This document shows positions 1-6,920 of a DNA stretch of 8,311 nt, piece after piece (the first letter of the stretch is position 1; every line of letters begins with the position of its first letter). This DNA is from Desulfocicer vacuolatum DSM 3385 (GTDB lineage Bacteria; Desulfobacterota; Desulfobacteria; Desulfobacterales; SURF-7). The notes under the pieces are model-generated. The model made no database searches. It saw only the letters and a program-made list of their open reading frames with translations, and had not been told where the DNA came from. A program made the position numbers and the translations under genes. Location of the stretch: NCBI GenBank assembly GCA_945870015.1, contig CAMBQS010000140.1, positions 1 to 8,311 of the forward strand, given 5' to 3'.

Positions 1-1452
1 TACAATGATATAATAGATTTAACAACCACCCAGTACTATGATTTGAACGACGAAACACCACCAAAAACCTTTGCCCGAAGTCTCCAGACAGTAGGAAATG
101 TTACTTATGTTGCGGACGGAAACAGCGGCCTTGAAATTTTAGATGTATCCAACCGATCCAACCCGCAAAAACTGGCCACATATAGTACAAATTTAAACAA
201 TGCATACAGCGTACATACAGACACGGGCAATTCAATTTATCTAGCTGATTTTCAATCCGGATTAACCAAAATCAATGTAACTTCACCTTCTTCCCCATCC
301 TTGGTCAGCTCCATACAGCACCATGTTGCCGGCGCAAACCGGTTTTTTGTCAATATTGAAGGGGATTTCTTTTACAGTTACACACTGGATTCCGGCTCAT
401 CCGGAGAAGGCTTGCGAATCTTGAAATTTGAAAAAGTATCGAATGTTTATGGAAATTTAGTTTCGAATTCAGAATTCCAGAACGTCCGCTTCCAGGGCTT
501 CCTGGAAACCCCTGGCCAAGCCCAGGATATAAAAGTAGTTCATTACAACAATAATATTTCCGGATCAACCACATATTCTTTTGCATTTATCGCAGATGGA
601 TCCAGCGGGCTGCAAATTATTAATGTCACAAACAAGACAACCCCGACAAATACCGGTCTCACCACCGATACAGAACTGAACGACAGCCGGGGCGTCGATC
701 TGGATTCTTCCGGCTCCTTCGCGTTTGTTGCAGACGGAGAAAATGGGTTGCGAATCATGAAGATCCGTGAAAAATCTGATGACTATCCGTCAAACCCACC
801 CACACTGCTTGACACGATTGCGCCGCCTCCCGGCGGGACCGCAAAAGATGTCCTGTTCACCAGCAAGGGGTCCGCTCCGAACATTACGTATTATTTGTAT
901 GTTGCCGCCGGCAGCGCAGGTCTTCAAATCATCCAGCTTGATTCAAGTGACACCATCACCGGCGGAACACTCGTCAGCACCTTGGATACGGATGGAGATA
1001 CCAAAGCAGTTACTGTTTTTGATAAATACGCATTTCTGGCGGATGGAGATAAAGGATTAAAAGTCATCAATATCAGCGACCCTTCCTTACCCACGCTTGT
1101 GGGATCTTTTGACACTCCCGGAGATGCTTCAAGGGTTTGGATCCGGGAAGCTTCTACCAATACGGTTTATGCTTATATTGCCGACGGAGACAAAGGCATC
1201 CGGGCGATTGATGTGTCGAACCCGACCCTCCCGGTCGATTTCGACCCTGTTCTTGCCTATGATACAGCGGGATTTGCAAGTGATATCGCTGTGAATCAAA
1301 CCGGAGATATGACCATTGTCGGCGATGGCGCAGCCGGCCTGACCATGATCAGTATCTCAGATCCGGAAGCCGGTGGGGTTCCAGATTATACGGATACGGA
1401 ATCACCGGATATCAATGATAGTGGATGTTTTATTCAATCAAGTGGTTTTTAA
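1..1452 (+). CDS. LVIVD-repeat beta-propeller protein, 5'-truncated by the window edge
   Basis: The reading frame is open from base 1, so the first in-frame TTG at 43 is not a convincing start and the N-terminus, including any signal peptide, lies upstream. The visible 483 residues carry about nine copies of a motif like [YF]-[VI]-A-D-G-x-x-G-L-x-I-[IL]-[DN]-[VI]-S, starting near visible residues 36, 80, 134 (degenerate), 196, 242, 300, 345, 392 and 439. This is the LVIVD repeat, whose copies fold as blades of a beta-propeller. Most copies are 44-47 residues apart; three intervals are longer (54-62), suggesting loop insertions. Such proteins are usually exported or surface-bound in bacteria, and no enzymatic residues are recognisable. 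The protein ends in Gly-Cys-Phe-Ile followed by five residues, after an acidic, Asp/Ser-rich linker. The coding end overlaps the convergent methyltransferase gene by 23 bp. The family call is firm; the function is unknown, with adhesion or binding a guess. Confidence 0.88.
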   Translation, partial: YNDIIDLTTTQYYDLNDETPPKTFARSLQTVGNVTYVADGNSGLEILDVSNRSNPQKLATYSTNLNNAYSVHTDTGNSIYLADFQSGLTKINVTSPSSPSLVSSIQHHVAGANRFFVNIEGDFFYSYTLDSGSSGEGLRILKFEKVSNVYGNLVSNSEFQNVRFQGFLETPGQAQDIKVVHYNNNISGSTTYSFAFIADGSSGLQIINVTNKTTPTNTGLTTDTELNDSRGVDLDSSGSFAFVADGENGLRIMKIREKSDDYPSNPPTLLDTIAPPPGGTAKDVLFTSKGSAPNITYYLYVAAGSAGLQIIQLDSSDTITGGTLVSTLDTDGDTKAVTVFDKYAFLADGDKGLKVINISDPSLPTLVGSFDTPGDASRVWIREASTNTVYAYIADGDKGIRAIDVSNPTLPVDFDPVLAYDTAGFASDIAVNQTGDMTIVGDGAAGLTMISISDPEAGGVPDYTDTESPDINDSGCFIQSSGF

Positions 1453-2650
1453 TTACACGCCCCAAGGCGATGACGAGGTTTACGCCTCCATGAGAAAACG
1501 GATAGGTTTTCATCGGAAGCAACGGACTTTTCCCGATCATATCCTGGGGAACAATCAAAGCAAACCTCCATCCTGAAAAATCATGGAATAATTTTTTCAG
1601 GATCGTGTTCAAAAAAATTTTACTGTTAGCTGGAGTTCCGATCCGAATCCCATACGGCGGATTGATCACTACCAGTCCTTCCTCTCCATGACCTGCCGGA
1701 GAGGGAAAATCCGTTCCTGATATATCAAGGAAGTTCCGATGTAAAACGGAAATCGTATTTCGAAATCCATTTTCCGTTATTGCATCTGCCAGTCTCCTGC
1801 ATGCGATTTCATCCGTGTCTGATGAAAAAATTAACCCCTGATCCAGACACACTATCTTTTCCGCTGCCTCTCGCCGGATATGATTCCACATTTCCGGCCG
1901 GAAACAGGGCCATGCCTCAAAGGCAAATTTCCGGAACCAGCCTGCTGGTATTTTATTGGCGATCATCGCACCTTCAAGAGAGAATGTACCAGAACCGCAC
2001 ATGGGATCCGCCAGAATTGAAGCGCCGGAATATCCTGCCAGCATAAGAGTTGCGGCTGCAATTGTTTCCCGAACAGGCGCCAGGGCAGCGTGGGTTTTCA
2101 ATCCGCGCTTGTAAAGAGGGTCTCCACTGCTGTCAATGGATACGGTAAAAACATCATCTGATATTCTGACATATAAAGTATGCTGAACATTTTTCGTAAC
2201 CGGCATCTGTGTATCCAGGTTCAGAAGCTCGGACCGAAACCTGATTGCATCCTGAAAACAGGATTCAATTGCATCTGAATGAAAAAGCCTGGAATGTCTG
2301 GCGGAAACCTTAATCAACGGGGCCATATTGAGCTGGAAATATAATTCCCATTCAATTCCAGACAATTTTTTTTTCAACTGTCTGAAATTTGTCGCTTTGA
2401 ATTCAACAATCCGCATGAGTATCCTGCTTGCTGTTCTTACATGCAAATTCGCTTTATAACCGACATGAACCTTTCCCCGGAATAAAACACCCCCCTGTAA
2501 TTTGGTGACATCTTCCGTTCCAACCGGCAAGGAAAGGATCTCATGATATGTCAAATCTTCAAGGCCTGGAATTACGGCTGCAAAAAACAGTTGGGTGCGC
2601 CCTGTAATTCTTCTCCGGACTCTTTTCTCATATGCGCTTGAATTGGGCAT
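1430..2650 (-). CDS. THUMP-domain class I SAM-dependent rRNA methyltransferase, RlmL/YpsC type
   Basis: The 406-residue product matches the COG0116 family, which methylates the exocyclic N2 of guanine in 23S rRNA (G2445 for E. coli RlmL). An N-terminal THUMP/ferredoxin-like RNA-binding region spans roughly residues 15-160. The joining segment Y-K-R-G-L-K ... A-P-V-R-E-T-I-A-A-A lies at about 180-198. The catalytic domain shows the SAM-binding motif D-P-M-C-G-S-G-T at 215-222 and the N-P-P-Y-G active-site motif at 330-334 that marks amino-group methyltransferases. It lacks the C-terminal RlmK half found in E. coli, so it resembles the stand-alone YpsC form, which is about 380-400 residues long. 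I chose the ATG at 2650 because GAGGAG lies 9 nt upstream of it; the longer TTG start at 2671 would put that ribosome binding site inside the gene. It is divergent from ssb and converges on the LVIVD gene with a 23-bp overlap. The exact target base is inferred from the family. Confidence 0.9.
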   Translation of the reverse strand: MPNSSAYEKRVRRRITGRTQLFFAAVIPGLEDLTYHEILSLPVGTEDVTKLQGGVLFRGKVHVGYKANLHVRTASRILMRIVEFKATNFRQLKKKLSGIEWELYFQLNMAPLIKVSARHSRLFHSDAIESCFQDAIRFRSELLNLDTQMPVTKNVQHTLYVRISDDVFTVSIDSSGDPLYKRGLKTHAALAPVRETIAAATLMLAGYSGASILADPMCGSGTFSLEGAMIANKIPAGWFRKFAFEAWPCFRPEMWNHIRREAAEKIVCLDQGLIFSSDTDEIACRRLADAITENGFRNTISVLHRNFLDISGTDFPSPAGHGEEGLVVINPPYGIRIGTPANSKIFLNTILKKLFHDFSGWRFALIVPQDMIGKSPLLPMKTYPFSHGGVNLVIALGRVIKNHLIE

Positions 2651-2659
2651 AAACCAATA

Positions 2660-2665
2660 CTCCTC
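2660..2665 (-). promoter_or_regulatory. Ribosome binding site that fixes the methyltransferase start
   Basis: GAGGAG on the minus strand ends 9 nt before the ATG at 2650-2648. It falls inside the coding region if the upstream TTG at 2671 is used, so it argues for the shorter 406-residue protein. Confidence 0.7.
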
Positions 2666-2688
2666 ATACAATACATAAAATCAACTTC

Positions 2689-2716
2689 ATTATCATTAAA
2701 ACAAGAAATCTAACAA
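2689..2716 (-). promoter_or_regulatory. Candidate sigma-70 promoter for the methyltransferase gene
   Basis: Reading the minus strand, TTGTTA (2716-2711, 4/6 match to the -35 consensus) is followed after 16 nt by GATAAT (2694-2689, 5/6 match to the -10 consensus). Transcription would begin near 2682, giving a leader of about 30 nt that includes the GAGGAG ribosome binding site. The assignment is by eye only. Confidence 0.45.
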
Positions 2717-2740
2717 GCAGAAATAAAATCATGGATATCT

Positions 2741-2758
2741 TGTGTTCTGATTGACACA
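2741..2758. promoter_or_regulatory. Candidate operator: TGTGT-N8-ACACA dyad over the ssb -35 box
   Basis: TGTGT at 2741-2745 and ACACA at 2754-2758 form a perfect 5+5 dyad with an 8-nt spacer. The right arm overlaps the TTGACA -35 element at 2751-2756, where a bound protein would block RNA polymerase. The inner TGT-N8-ACA spacing equals that of the E. coli LexA box (CTGT-N8-ACAG), but the outer C and G are replaced. The regulator is therefore unidentified. Confidence 0.4.
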
Positions 2759-2781
2759 GGGATTGGTTTTATGTATCTAAT
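2751..2781 (+). promoter_or_regulatory. Candidate sigma-70 promoter for ssb
   Basis: A perfect -35 hexamer, TTGACA, is at 2751-2756. The -10 is ambiguous: TATCTA at 2774-2779 has the optimal 17-nt spacer but a weak match, while TCTAAT at 2776-2781 matches 5/6 with a 19-nt spacer. The start site would fall near 2786-2789, leaving a leader of about 90 nt before the ssb ATG. Confidence 0.5.
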
Positions 2782-2865
2782 CCAGTAATTCATTTCCATC
2801 CACAACATTTTTTCAAATTTACTAACAAATTACGTTTTTACGAATACAGGAAAAAGATCAATCAC

Positions 2866-2871
2866 AGGAGG
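2866..2871 (+). promoter_or_regulatory. Consensus ribosome binding site of ssb, which decides its start
   Basis: A perfect AGGAGG sits 6 nt before the ATG at 2878. The in-frame TTG at 2872 directly abuts it and cannot be served by it, so the protein starts Met-Ala-Gly-Ile-Asn, as SSB proteins typically do. Confidence 0.8.
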
Positions 2872-2877
2872 TTGAGT

Positions 2878-3357
2878 ATGGCAGGGATTAACAAAGCGAT
2901 AATTGTAGGCAGGGTTGGCAAGGATCCGGAAATAAAATATTTTCAAGATGGCACCGCTGTTGCGAATTTCACCATCGCGACATCTGAGGAGTGGAAGGAT
3001 AAGACCACCGGAGAAAAAAAAGAAAAAACCGAATGGCATCGGATTGTTACCTATAGAGGTTTGGCGGAAACTTGTGCCAAATATCTTTCAAAAGGAAAAC
3101 AGGTATATGTTGAAGGGCGGATACAAACCCGATCATGGGAAAAAGACGGTATCACTCGAAATACGACTGAAATTATAGCCGATAAAGTGCAATTTCTTGG
3201 TAGCAAAGGAGACAGCTCTTATCAGGGGAGCAGTACAGCCAATAGTGCTTCACAAGTCAGACAAAATCAAACCGGTTATCAGGACAGCTATGATCAGAGT
3301 GGCTTTCACGGAGGCCCGCCTCCAATCGAACCGCCGGAAGATGATATTCCTTTTTGA
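2878..3357 (+). CDS. ssb: Single-stranded DNA-binding protein SSB
   Basis: This 159-residue protein coats single-stranded DNA as a homotetramer during replication, recombination and repair, and recruits partner enzymes through its tail. The OB-fold domain fills residues 1-108. It opens with M-A-G-I-N-K-A-I-I-V-G-R and contains the W-H-R-I-V strand near 53-57, whose tryptophan stacks on DNA bases in the family. It ends with the conserved E-I-I-A-D-K-V-Q-F-L-G segment at about 98-108. A low-complexity Ser/Gln/Gly/Tyr-rich linker follows (110-145), and the acidic tip P-P-E-D-D-I-P-F closes the protein, intact for docking partners. Length is near that of E. coli SSB (178). Its divergent neighbour is the rRNA methyltransferase. 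It has its own promoter candidate with an overlapping dyad, and a hairpin lies downstream. This is probably the chromosomal housekeeping copy, as nothing plasmid- or phage-like surrounds it. Confidence 0.97.
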   Translation: MAGINKAIIVGRVGKDPEIKYFQDGTAVANFTIATSEEWKDKTTGEKKEKTEWHRIVTYRGLAETCAKYLSKGKQVYVEGRIQTRSWEKDGITRNTTEIIADKVQFLGSKGDSSYQGSSTANSASQVRQNQTGYQDSYDQSGFHGGPPPIEPPEDDIPF

Positions 3358-3434
3358 TCATGGCTCTTTCCCGTTGTAACATGTATCAAAAGCACAATGG
3401 CCGCATAACTTCCTGTTACTGTTATTAAAATAAT

Positions 3435-3480
3435 AAAGCCAATGCCTCCTGACCTTTCCCTTTGTCAGGAGGTCTGCTTT
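3435..3480 (+). terminator. Candidate intrinsic terminator after ssb
   Basis: CCTCCTGAC (3445-3453) pairs perfectly with GTCAGGAGG (3464-3472) around a 10-nt pyrimidine loop. AAAGC (3435-3439) and GCTTT (3476-3480) can extend the stem across a small internal loop. The U-tract is weak (GCTTTCTC), so termination may be partial and let some ssb transcripts run into pepN. A second small hairpin, CTGCT/AGCAG at 3474-3488, would compete with the outer stem. Confidence 0.5.
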
Positions 3481-3549
3481 CTCAGCAGGCACAAAAAGCC
3501 TCAAAAATTGTAAATTCCTGACCCTCCTAATACAAATAAAGGAATTCCC

Positions 3550-6180
3550 ATGAGCTTTCCACCCAAAAAAACCATCCGACTCAAAGACTATCGATCTTCT
3601 GATTATTGGATAGATACAACTGAAATTCGTTTCAAACTGGAACCACAAAAAACAACTGTAACATCCCGGTTGGTAATGCATCCGAACAAGGCATGCAACC
3701 CCGATGCGACCAAACCTTTGATATTTCATGGCAAGGATCTTTTTCTCACTTCCATTGCCTTGAACCATCAGCTTATGAACAAGTCGGAATATACAATTGA
3801 TGAAAATAATCTGTACATCCCTCATATCTCTCTTATGGAAAACAATCTATTTGTCATAGATATGAAAGTTGAAATTCAACCGGAAACCAATACATCCCTT
3901 GAAGGCCTGTATATGTCCAATGGTATGTTCTGCACTCAATGTGAGGCAGAAGGCTTCCGCAGAATCACTTACTATCTGGACCGGCCGGACATCATGAGCA
4001 AATTTTCCGTATATCTGGAAGCAGATCAACAAACCTGCCCGATCCTCCTGTCCAATGGAAATAACACTGAAAATGGGAAATTACCAAACAACCGGCACTT
4101 TGCCCGATGGGAAGACCCATATCCCAAACCCTGTTATCTGTTTGCACTGGTAGCAGGAGATTTACAATGCATGGAAGATGAATTTATCACCAGGCATAGA
4201 AACAGGGTTGCACTTCGAATATTTGTTGAAGAAAAGGATCTGGATAAAATTGACCATGCCATGCAGTCCCTCAAACAAGCGTTTGCCTGGGATGAAAAAA
4301 TCTATAACCGTGTATATGATCTTGATATTTTTAATATTGTTGCAGTCAGCCATTTCAACATGGGTGCAATGGAAAACAAGAGCTTGAATATCTTCAACAC
4401 CTCCTGTGTATTGGCCAGCCCTGGAACGGCAACAGATGCAGCTCATGACCGTGTTCGTGATGTGATCGCTCATGAATACTTTCACAACTGGTCCGGGAAT
4501 CGGGTTACCTGCCGGGACTGGCATCAATTGAGCCTGAAGGAAGGTTTTACGGTCTTTCGGGATGCTTCATTCAGTGCAGATCATGGCAGTCCGGTCGTAA
4601 AACGGATTGAGGATGCAACCCAGCTTCGCACTTTTCAGTTTAAAGAAGACAGCGGGCCAATCGCCCATGCTGTGCTGCCCCAGGAAGTTCAATCATTTGA
4701 CAATTTTTATACGCTGACAATTTATGAAAAAGGAGCTGAAATCATCGGGATGTACCAGACCCTCCTGGGAACCGATCATTTTTTTCAGGGAGTGGAGTTA
4801 TATTTTAACCGGCATGACGGGCAAGCTGTTACCATTGAAGATTTCTCAAAAGCAATGGAAGATGCAAGTGGAAAAGACCTTTCCCAGTTCAGACTTTGGT
4901 ATCACCAGGCAGGCACGCCCCATGTGGACATGACAGGTGAATATGATGAAAAAAACAGAAACTTTTCACTCCATGTCCGTCAGACCTGTCGACCCACACC
5001 AGAGACACATGAAAAAAAACCGTTTGTCATTCCGCTTCGCATGGGATTGCTTGACCCAAACGGGTCTGATATTCCGCTGTCGATAACCAAAGACGGTGTT
5101 GTGAATATTACGAAAACAGAACAAACCTTTACATTTGATCATGTGTTACAGAAACCCATACCCTCCCTGTTTCGCCATTTCAGTGCGCCGGTGACCTATT
5201 CCTATCCATATACCCAGAAAGAACTTCTTTTTTTAATGAAAAAGGATCATGATGGATTTAACCGTTGGGATGCCTGCCAAAAACTCGCAGAAACCATGTT
5301 GCTGGAAATGCTTTCAAATGACCGAAAAAAAGTTGGTGAATCCTTTACCGAAGCCTATCGAACACTTTTAACAGACAACACCCTGGATCAAGCCATGGTC
5401 GCAGAAATGCTCCGGCTGCCGGGTGAGACCTATCTTTCCCAGAAAGTGAATGTGATCGATCCGGATATCATTCATGAATGCCGGGAAAAGGCCCGCAGGA
5501 ACATTGCAGCGCATCTGGAAAAAGAGTTTCTTGCAACGTACAAATCCAATAAAAACAATACCCCATATGACCTGACCATTTCAGGCAAAGCAGCGCGTGC
5601 ATTACGAAACATTTGCCTTTCCTATCTGTGTGCGCTGGAACAGCCGGATTATATCAGCCTCGCAAAATCACAATATTATTCAGCCAATAACATGACGGAT
5701 AAACAGGCCGCCTTTATCAATCTGGCACATTGTAAAACAGATACCATCAGAGAAGAAATCCTCTCCGCTTTCTATGAAACCTATAAAAACGACAAGCTGA
5801 TCATCAACACATGGTTCCAGGTGCAGGCAGTTTCCCCATTGAACGGAACCCTGGATAATGTCCAAAACCTTCTGCTTCACCCGGCATTTGATCCAAAAAG
5901 CCCGAATGATATCCGGTCACTCATTGGTGCGTTTGCATCCAATTCCAAACATTTTCACAACCCGAACGGACGTGGTTATTCATTTCTCAGCAATCATATT
6001 ATCCAGTTAAACAAAACAAACCCGCAAATTGCCGCCTGGCTGGTGGCTCCATTTGCCCAATGGAAAAAGTATACTGCCAATCGGCAACAACTGATGAAAA
6101 AAGAACTGGAACGTATTCAAAACCAGGAAAATCTTTCAACAAATGTTTTTGAGCAGGTATCCAGATGTTTACAAAATTAA
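3550..6180 (+). CDS. pepN: Aminopeptidase N, M1 family zinc metallopeptidase
   Basis: The 876-residue product is a full-length, E. coli-type PepN (870 residues). It removes N-terminal amino acids from short peptides in the cytoplasm, late in ATP-dependent protein turnover. There is no signal peptide. The substrate-binding segment C-T-Q-C-E-A-E-G-F lies at 128-136 and the exopeptidase motif G-A-M-E-N at 272-276. The zinc site H-E-Y-F-H is at 308-312 with the third ligand Glu331 (N-x18-E spacing kept), and the transition-state tyrosine is Tyr392 in T-I-Y-E-K-G-A-E. All of these sit a constant 11 residues beyond their E. coli counterparts, so there are no insertions or deletions in the catalytic core. 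The C-terminal alpha-helical domain (about 560-876) keeps the family R-S-L-I-G-A-F-A motif. AAAGGA precedes the ATG by 6 nt. ssb lies 192 bp upstream on the same strand; pcm converges from downstream with a 73-bp gap in which I see no strong terminator. Confidence 0.97.
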   Translation: MSFPPKKTIRLKDYRSSDYWIDTTEIRFKLEPQKTTVTSRLVMHPNKACNPDATKPLIFHGKDLFLTSIALNHQLMNKSEYTIDENNLYIPHISLMENNLFVIDMKVEIQPETNTSLEGLYMSNGMFCTQCEAEGFRRITYYLDRPDIMSKFSVYLEADQQTCPILLSNGNNTENGKLPNNRHFARWEDPYPKPCYLFALVAGDLQCMEDEFITRHRNRVALRIFVEEKDLDKIDHAMQSLKQAFAWDEKIYNRVYDLDIFNIVAVSHFNMGAMENKSLNIFNTSCVLASPGTATDAAHDRVRDVIAHEYFHNWSGNRVTCRDWHQLSLKEGFTVFRDASFSADHGSPVVKRIEDATQLRTFQFKEDSGPIAHAVLPQEVQSFDNFYTLTIYEKGAEIIGMYQTLLGTDHFFQGVELYFNRHDGQAVTIEDFSKAMEDASGKDLSQFRLWYHQAGTPHVDMTGEYDEKNRNFSLHVRQTCRPTPETHEKKPFVIPLRMGLLDPNGSDIPLSITKDGVVNITKTEQTFTFDHVLQKPIPSLFRHFSAPVTYSYPYTQKELLFLMKKDHDGFNRWDACQKLAETMLLEMLSNDRKKVGESFTEAYRTLLTDNTLDQAMVAEMLRLPGETYLSQKVNVIDPDIIHECREKARRNIAAHLEKEFLATYKSNKNNTPYDLTISGKAARALRNICLSYLCALEQPDYISLAKSQYYSANNMTDKQAAFINLAHCKTDTIREEILSAFYETYKNDKLIINTWFQVQAVSPLNGTLDNVQNLLLHPAFDPKSPNDIRSLIGAFASNSKHFHNPNGRGYSFLSNHIIQLNKTNPQIAAWLVAPFAQWKKYTANRQQLMKKELERIQNQENLSTNVFEQVSRCLQN

Positions 6181-6253
6181 AAAAGCAGGAAATTGCACAA
6201 AAGACAAGCCTTTCTATGGCAGGGATATTTTATTGATGAAAAAGATGAAAGAA

Positions 6254-6910
6254 TCATTCCTCCCACCCATATTCACCCACAAGCTTTACAAAACGACATC
6301 CCCCAAGACTAATTTTTTCAATTCCGTCATGCTGTCTGATAATTTTTATCAGCTCCTGGGAATGTCTGTCTCCAACAGGGATCACCATCCGGCCACCTAT
6401 CGCAAGCTGGTTAACCAGAACCGCCGGTATTTCAGGTGCACCCGCAGTTACAATGATTCCATCGAACGGACTCTCTTCTTTCCATCCGGTTGTGCCGTCT
6501 GAATACCGGGTAACGATGTTATGATATTTCAGTCTGTCAAATATTTTTCTGGTTTTAACAAACAATGAATGTTTTCTTTCAATTGTATATACCCGGAAAA
6601 CAATATCCGCCAGCACGGCGGCCTGATAGCCGGAACCAGTCCCAAGTTCAAGTATCCGGTCATCTTTTTTTGCTTCCAGAGCCTGGGTCATCTCTGCAAC
6701 AATATATGGCTGGGAAATCGTTTGCTGTTCACCAATTGGAAGTGGAAAATCACCATATGCCTGATCCATCAATGCTTCGCTGACAAAAAGATGACGAGGA
6801 ACTTTACGCATCGCCGCAAGAACATTCTGATCCGTAATGCCACGAGCTTCGATCTGACGTTGAACCATATCTTCGCGATGGCGGGTATATTTCAAGTTTT
6901 CTTTATTCAT
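6254..6910 (-). CDS. pcm: Protein-L-isoaspartate O-methyltransferase
   Basis: This 218-residue cytoplasmic enzyme transfers a methyl group from SAM to the alpha-carboxyl of isoaspartyl residues. That starts their conversion back to aspartate in aged proteins. Family landmarks are complete: the N-terminal helix with V-P-R-H-x-F-V (37-43), the Q-T-I-S-Q-P-Y active-site loop (63-69), SAM motif I E-L-G-T-G-S-G-Y (88-95), the acidic ribose-binding Glu at about 111, the V-T-A-G-A-P-E-I-P strand (154-162) and R-M-V-I-P-V-G (174-180). Length fits the family (208 in E. coli). The ATG at 6910 is preceded by AAAGGAG with a short 3-nt gap. A later Met15 exists but would cut into the conserved N-terminal helix. 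The usual partner surE is not adjacent. The 15-bp terminal repeat of a MITE-like element starts immediately upstream of the ribosome binding site, so any native promoter lies beyond that element or has been replaced. Confidence 0.96.
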   Translation of the reverse strand: MNKENLKYTRHREDMVQRQIEARGITDQNVLAAMRKVPRHLFVSEALMDQAYGDFPLPIGEQQTISQPYIVAEMTQALEAKKDDRILELGTGSGYQAAVLADIVFRVYTIERKHSLFVKTRKIFDRLKYHNIVTRYSDGTTGWKEESPFDGIIVTAGAPEIPAVLVNQLAIGGRMVIPVGDRHSQELIKIIRQHDGIEKISLGGCRFVKLVGEYGWEE

Positions 6911-6913
6911 TTT

Positions 6914-6920
6914 CTCCTTT
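6914..6920 (-). promoter_or_regulatory. pcm ribosome binding site abutting a mobile element
   Basis: AAAGGAG on the minus strand (6920-6914) precedes the pcm ATG by only 3 nt, closer than usual. Its first four bases (CTTT on the plus strand, 6917-6920) are also found directly beyond the other end of the adjacent palindromic element (7064-7067). Confidence 0.6.

Larger units (their letters stand above)
2671..2776. repeat. 10-bp inverted repeat spanning the divergent control region
   Basis: ATACATAAAA at 2671-2680 and its exact reverse complement TTTTATGTAT at 2767-2776 bracket an 86-bp stretch. The match continues imperfectly for about five bases on the inner side. The left copy lies in the methyltransferase 5' untranslated region and the right copy overlaps the candidate ssb -10 region. 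It could be a pair of regulator sites or chance in AT-rich DNA. Confidence 0.4.

Noticed and set aside
767..1060. Alternative-frame open stretch within the LVIVD gene
   Set aside because: It is a shadow of the repetitive coding sequence; the frame with nine clear repeats is the real one.
1430..1500. Possible frameshift truncating a longer C-terminal tag in the LVIVD protein
   Set aside because: Reading past the stop in the other frames gives no A-T-A-A-Y-G-like continuation, and the sequence there is accounted for by the convergent methyltransferase.
1430..2650. Truncated RlmKL fusion protein
   Set aside because: Stand-alone THUMP-methyltransferases of about 400 residues are a normal form of this family, and no remnant of an RlmK domain is found nearby.
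3508..3536. pepN promoter (TTGTAA and TACAAA, 17-nt spacer)
   Set aside because: Transcription would start only about seven bases before the ATG and would remove the ribosome binding site.
3358..3825. Minus-strand open frame of 155 codons across the ssb-pepN gap
   Set aside because: More than half is antisense to the pepN N-terminus, the rest runs through the hairpin region, and the translation has no recognisable domain.
4162..4527. Minus-strand open frame of 121 codons inside pepN
   Set aside because: It is antisense to the catalytic core of pepN, is low in recognisable motifs and is explained by codon bias of the real gene.
6143..6502. Plus-strand open frame of 119 codons after the pepN end
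   Set aside because: It lies mostly antisense to pcm, which is a complete and well-conserved gene, and its translation shows no family resemblance or ribosome binding site.
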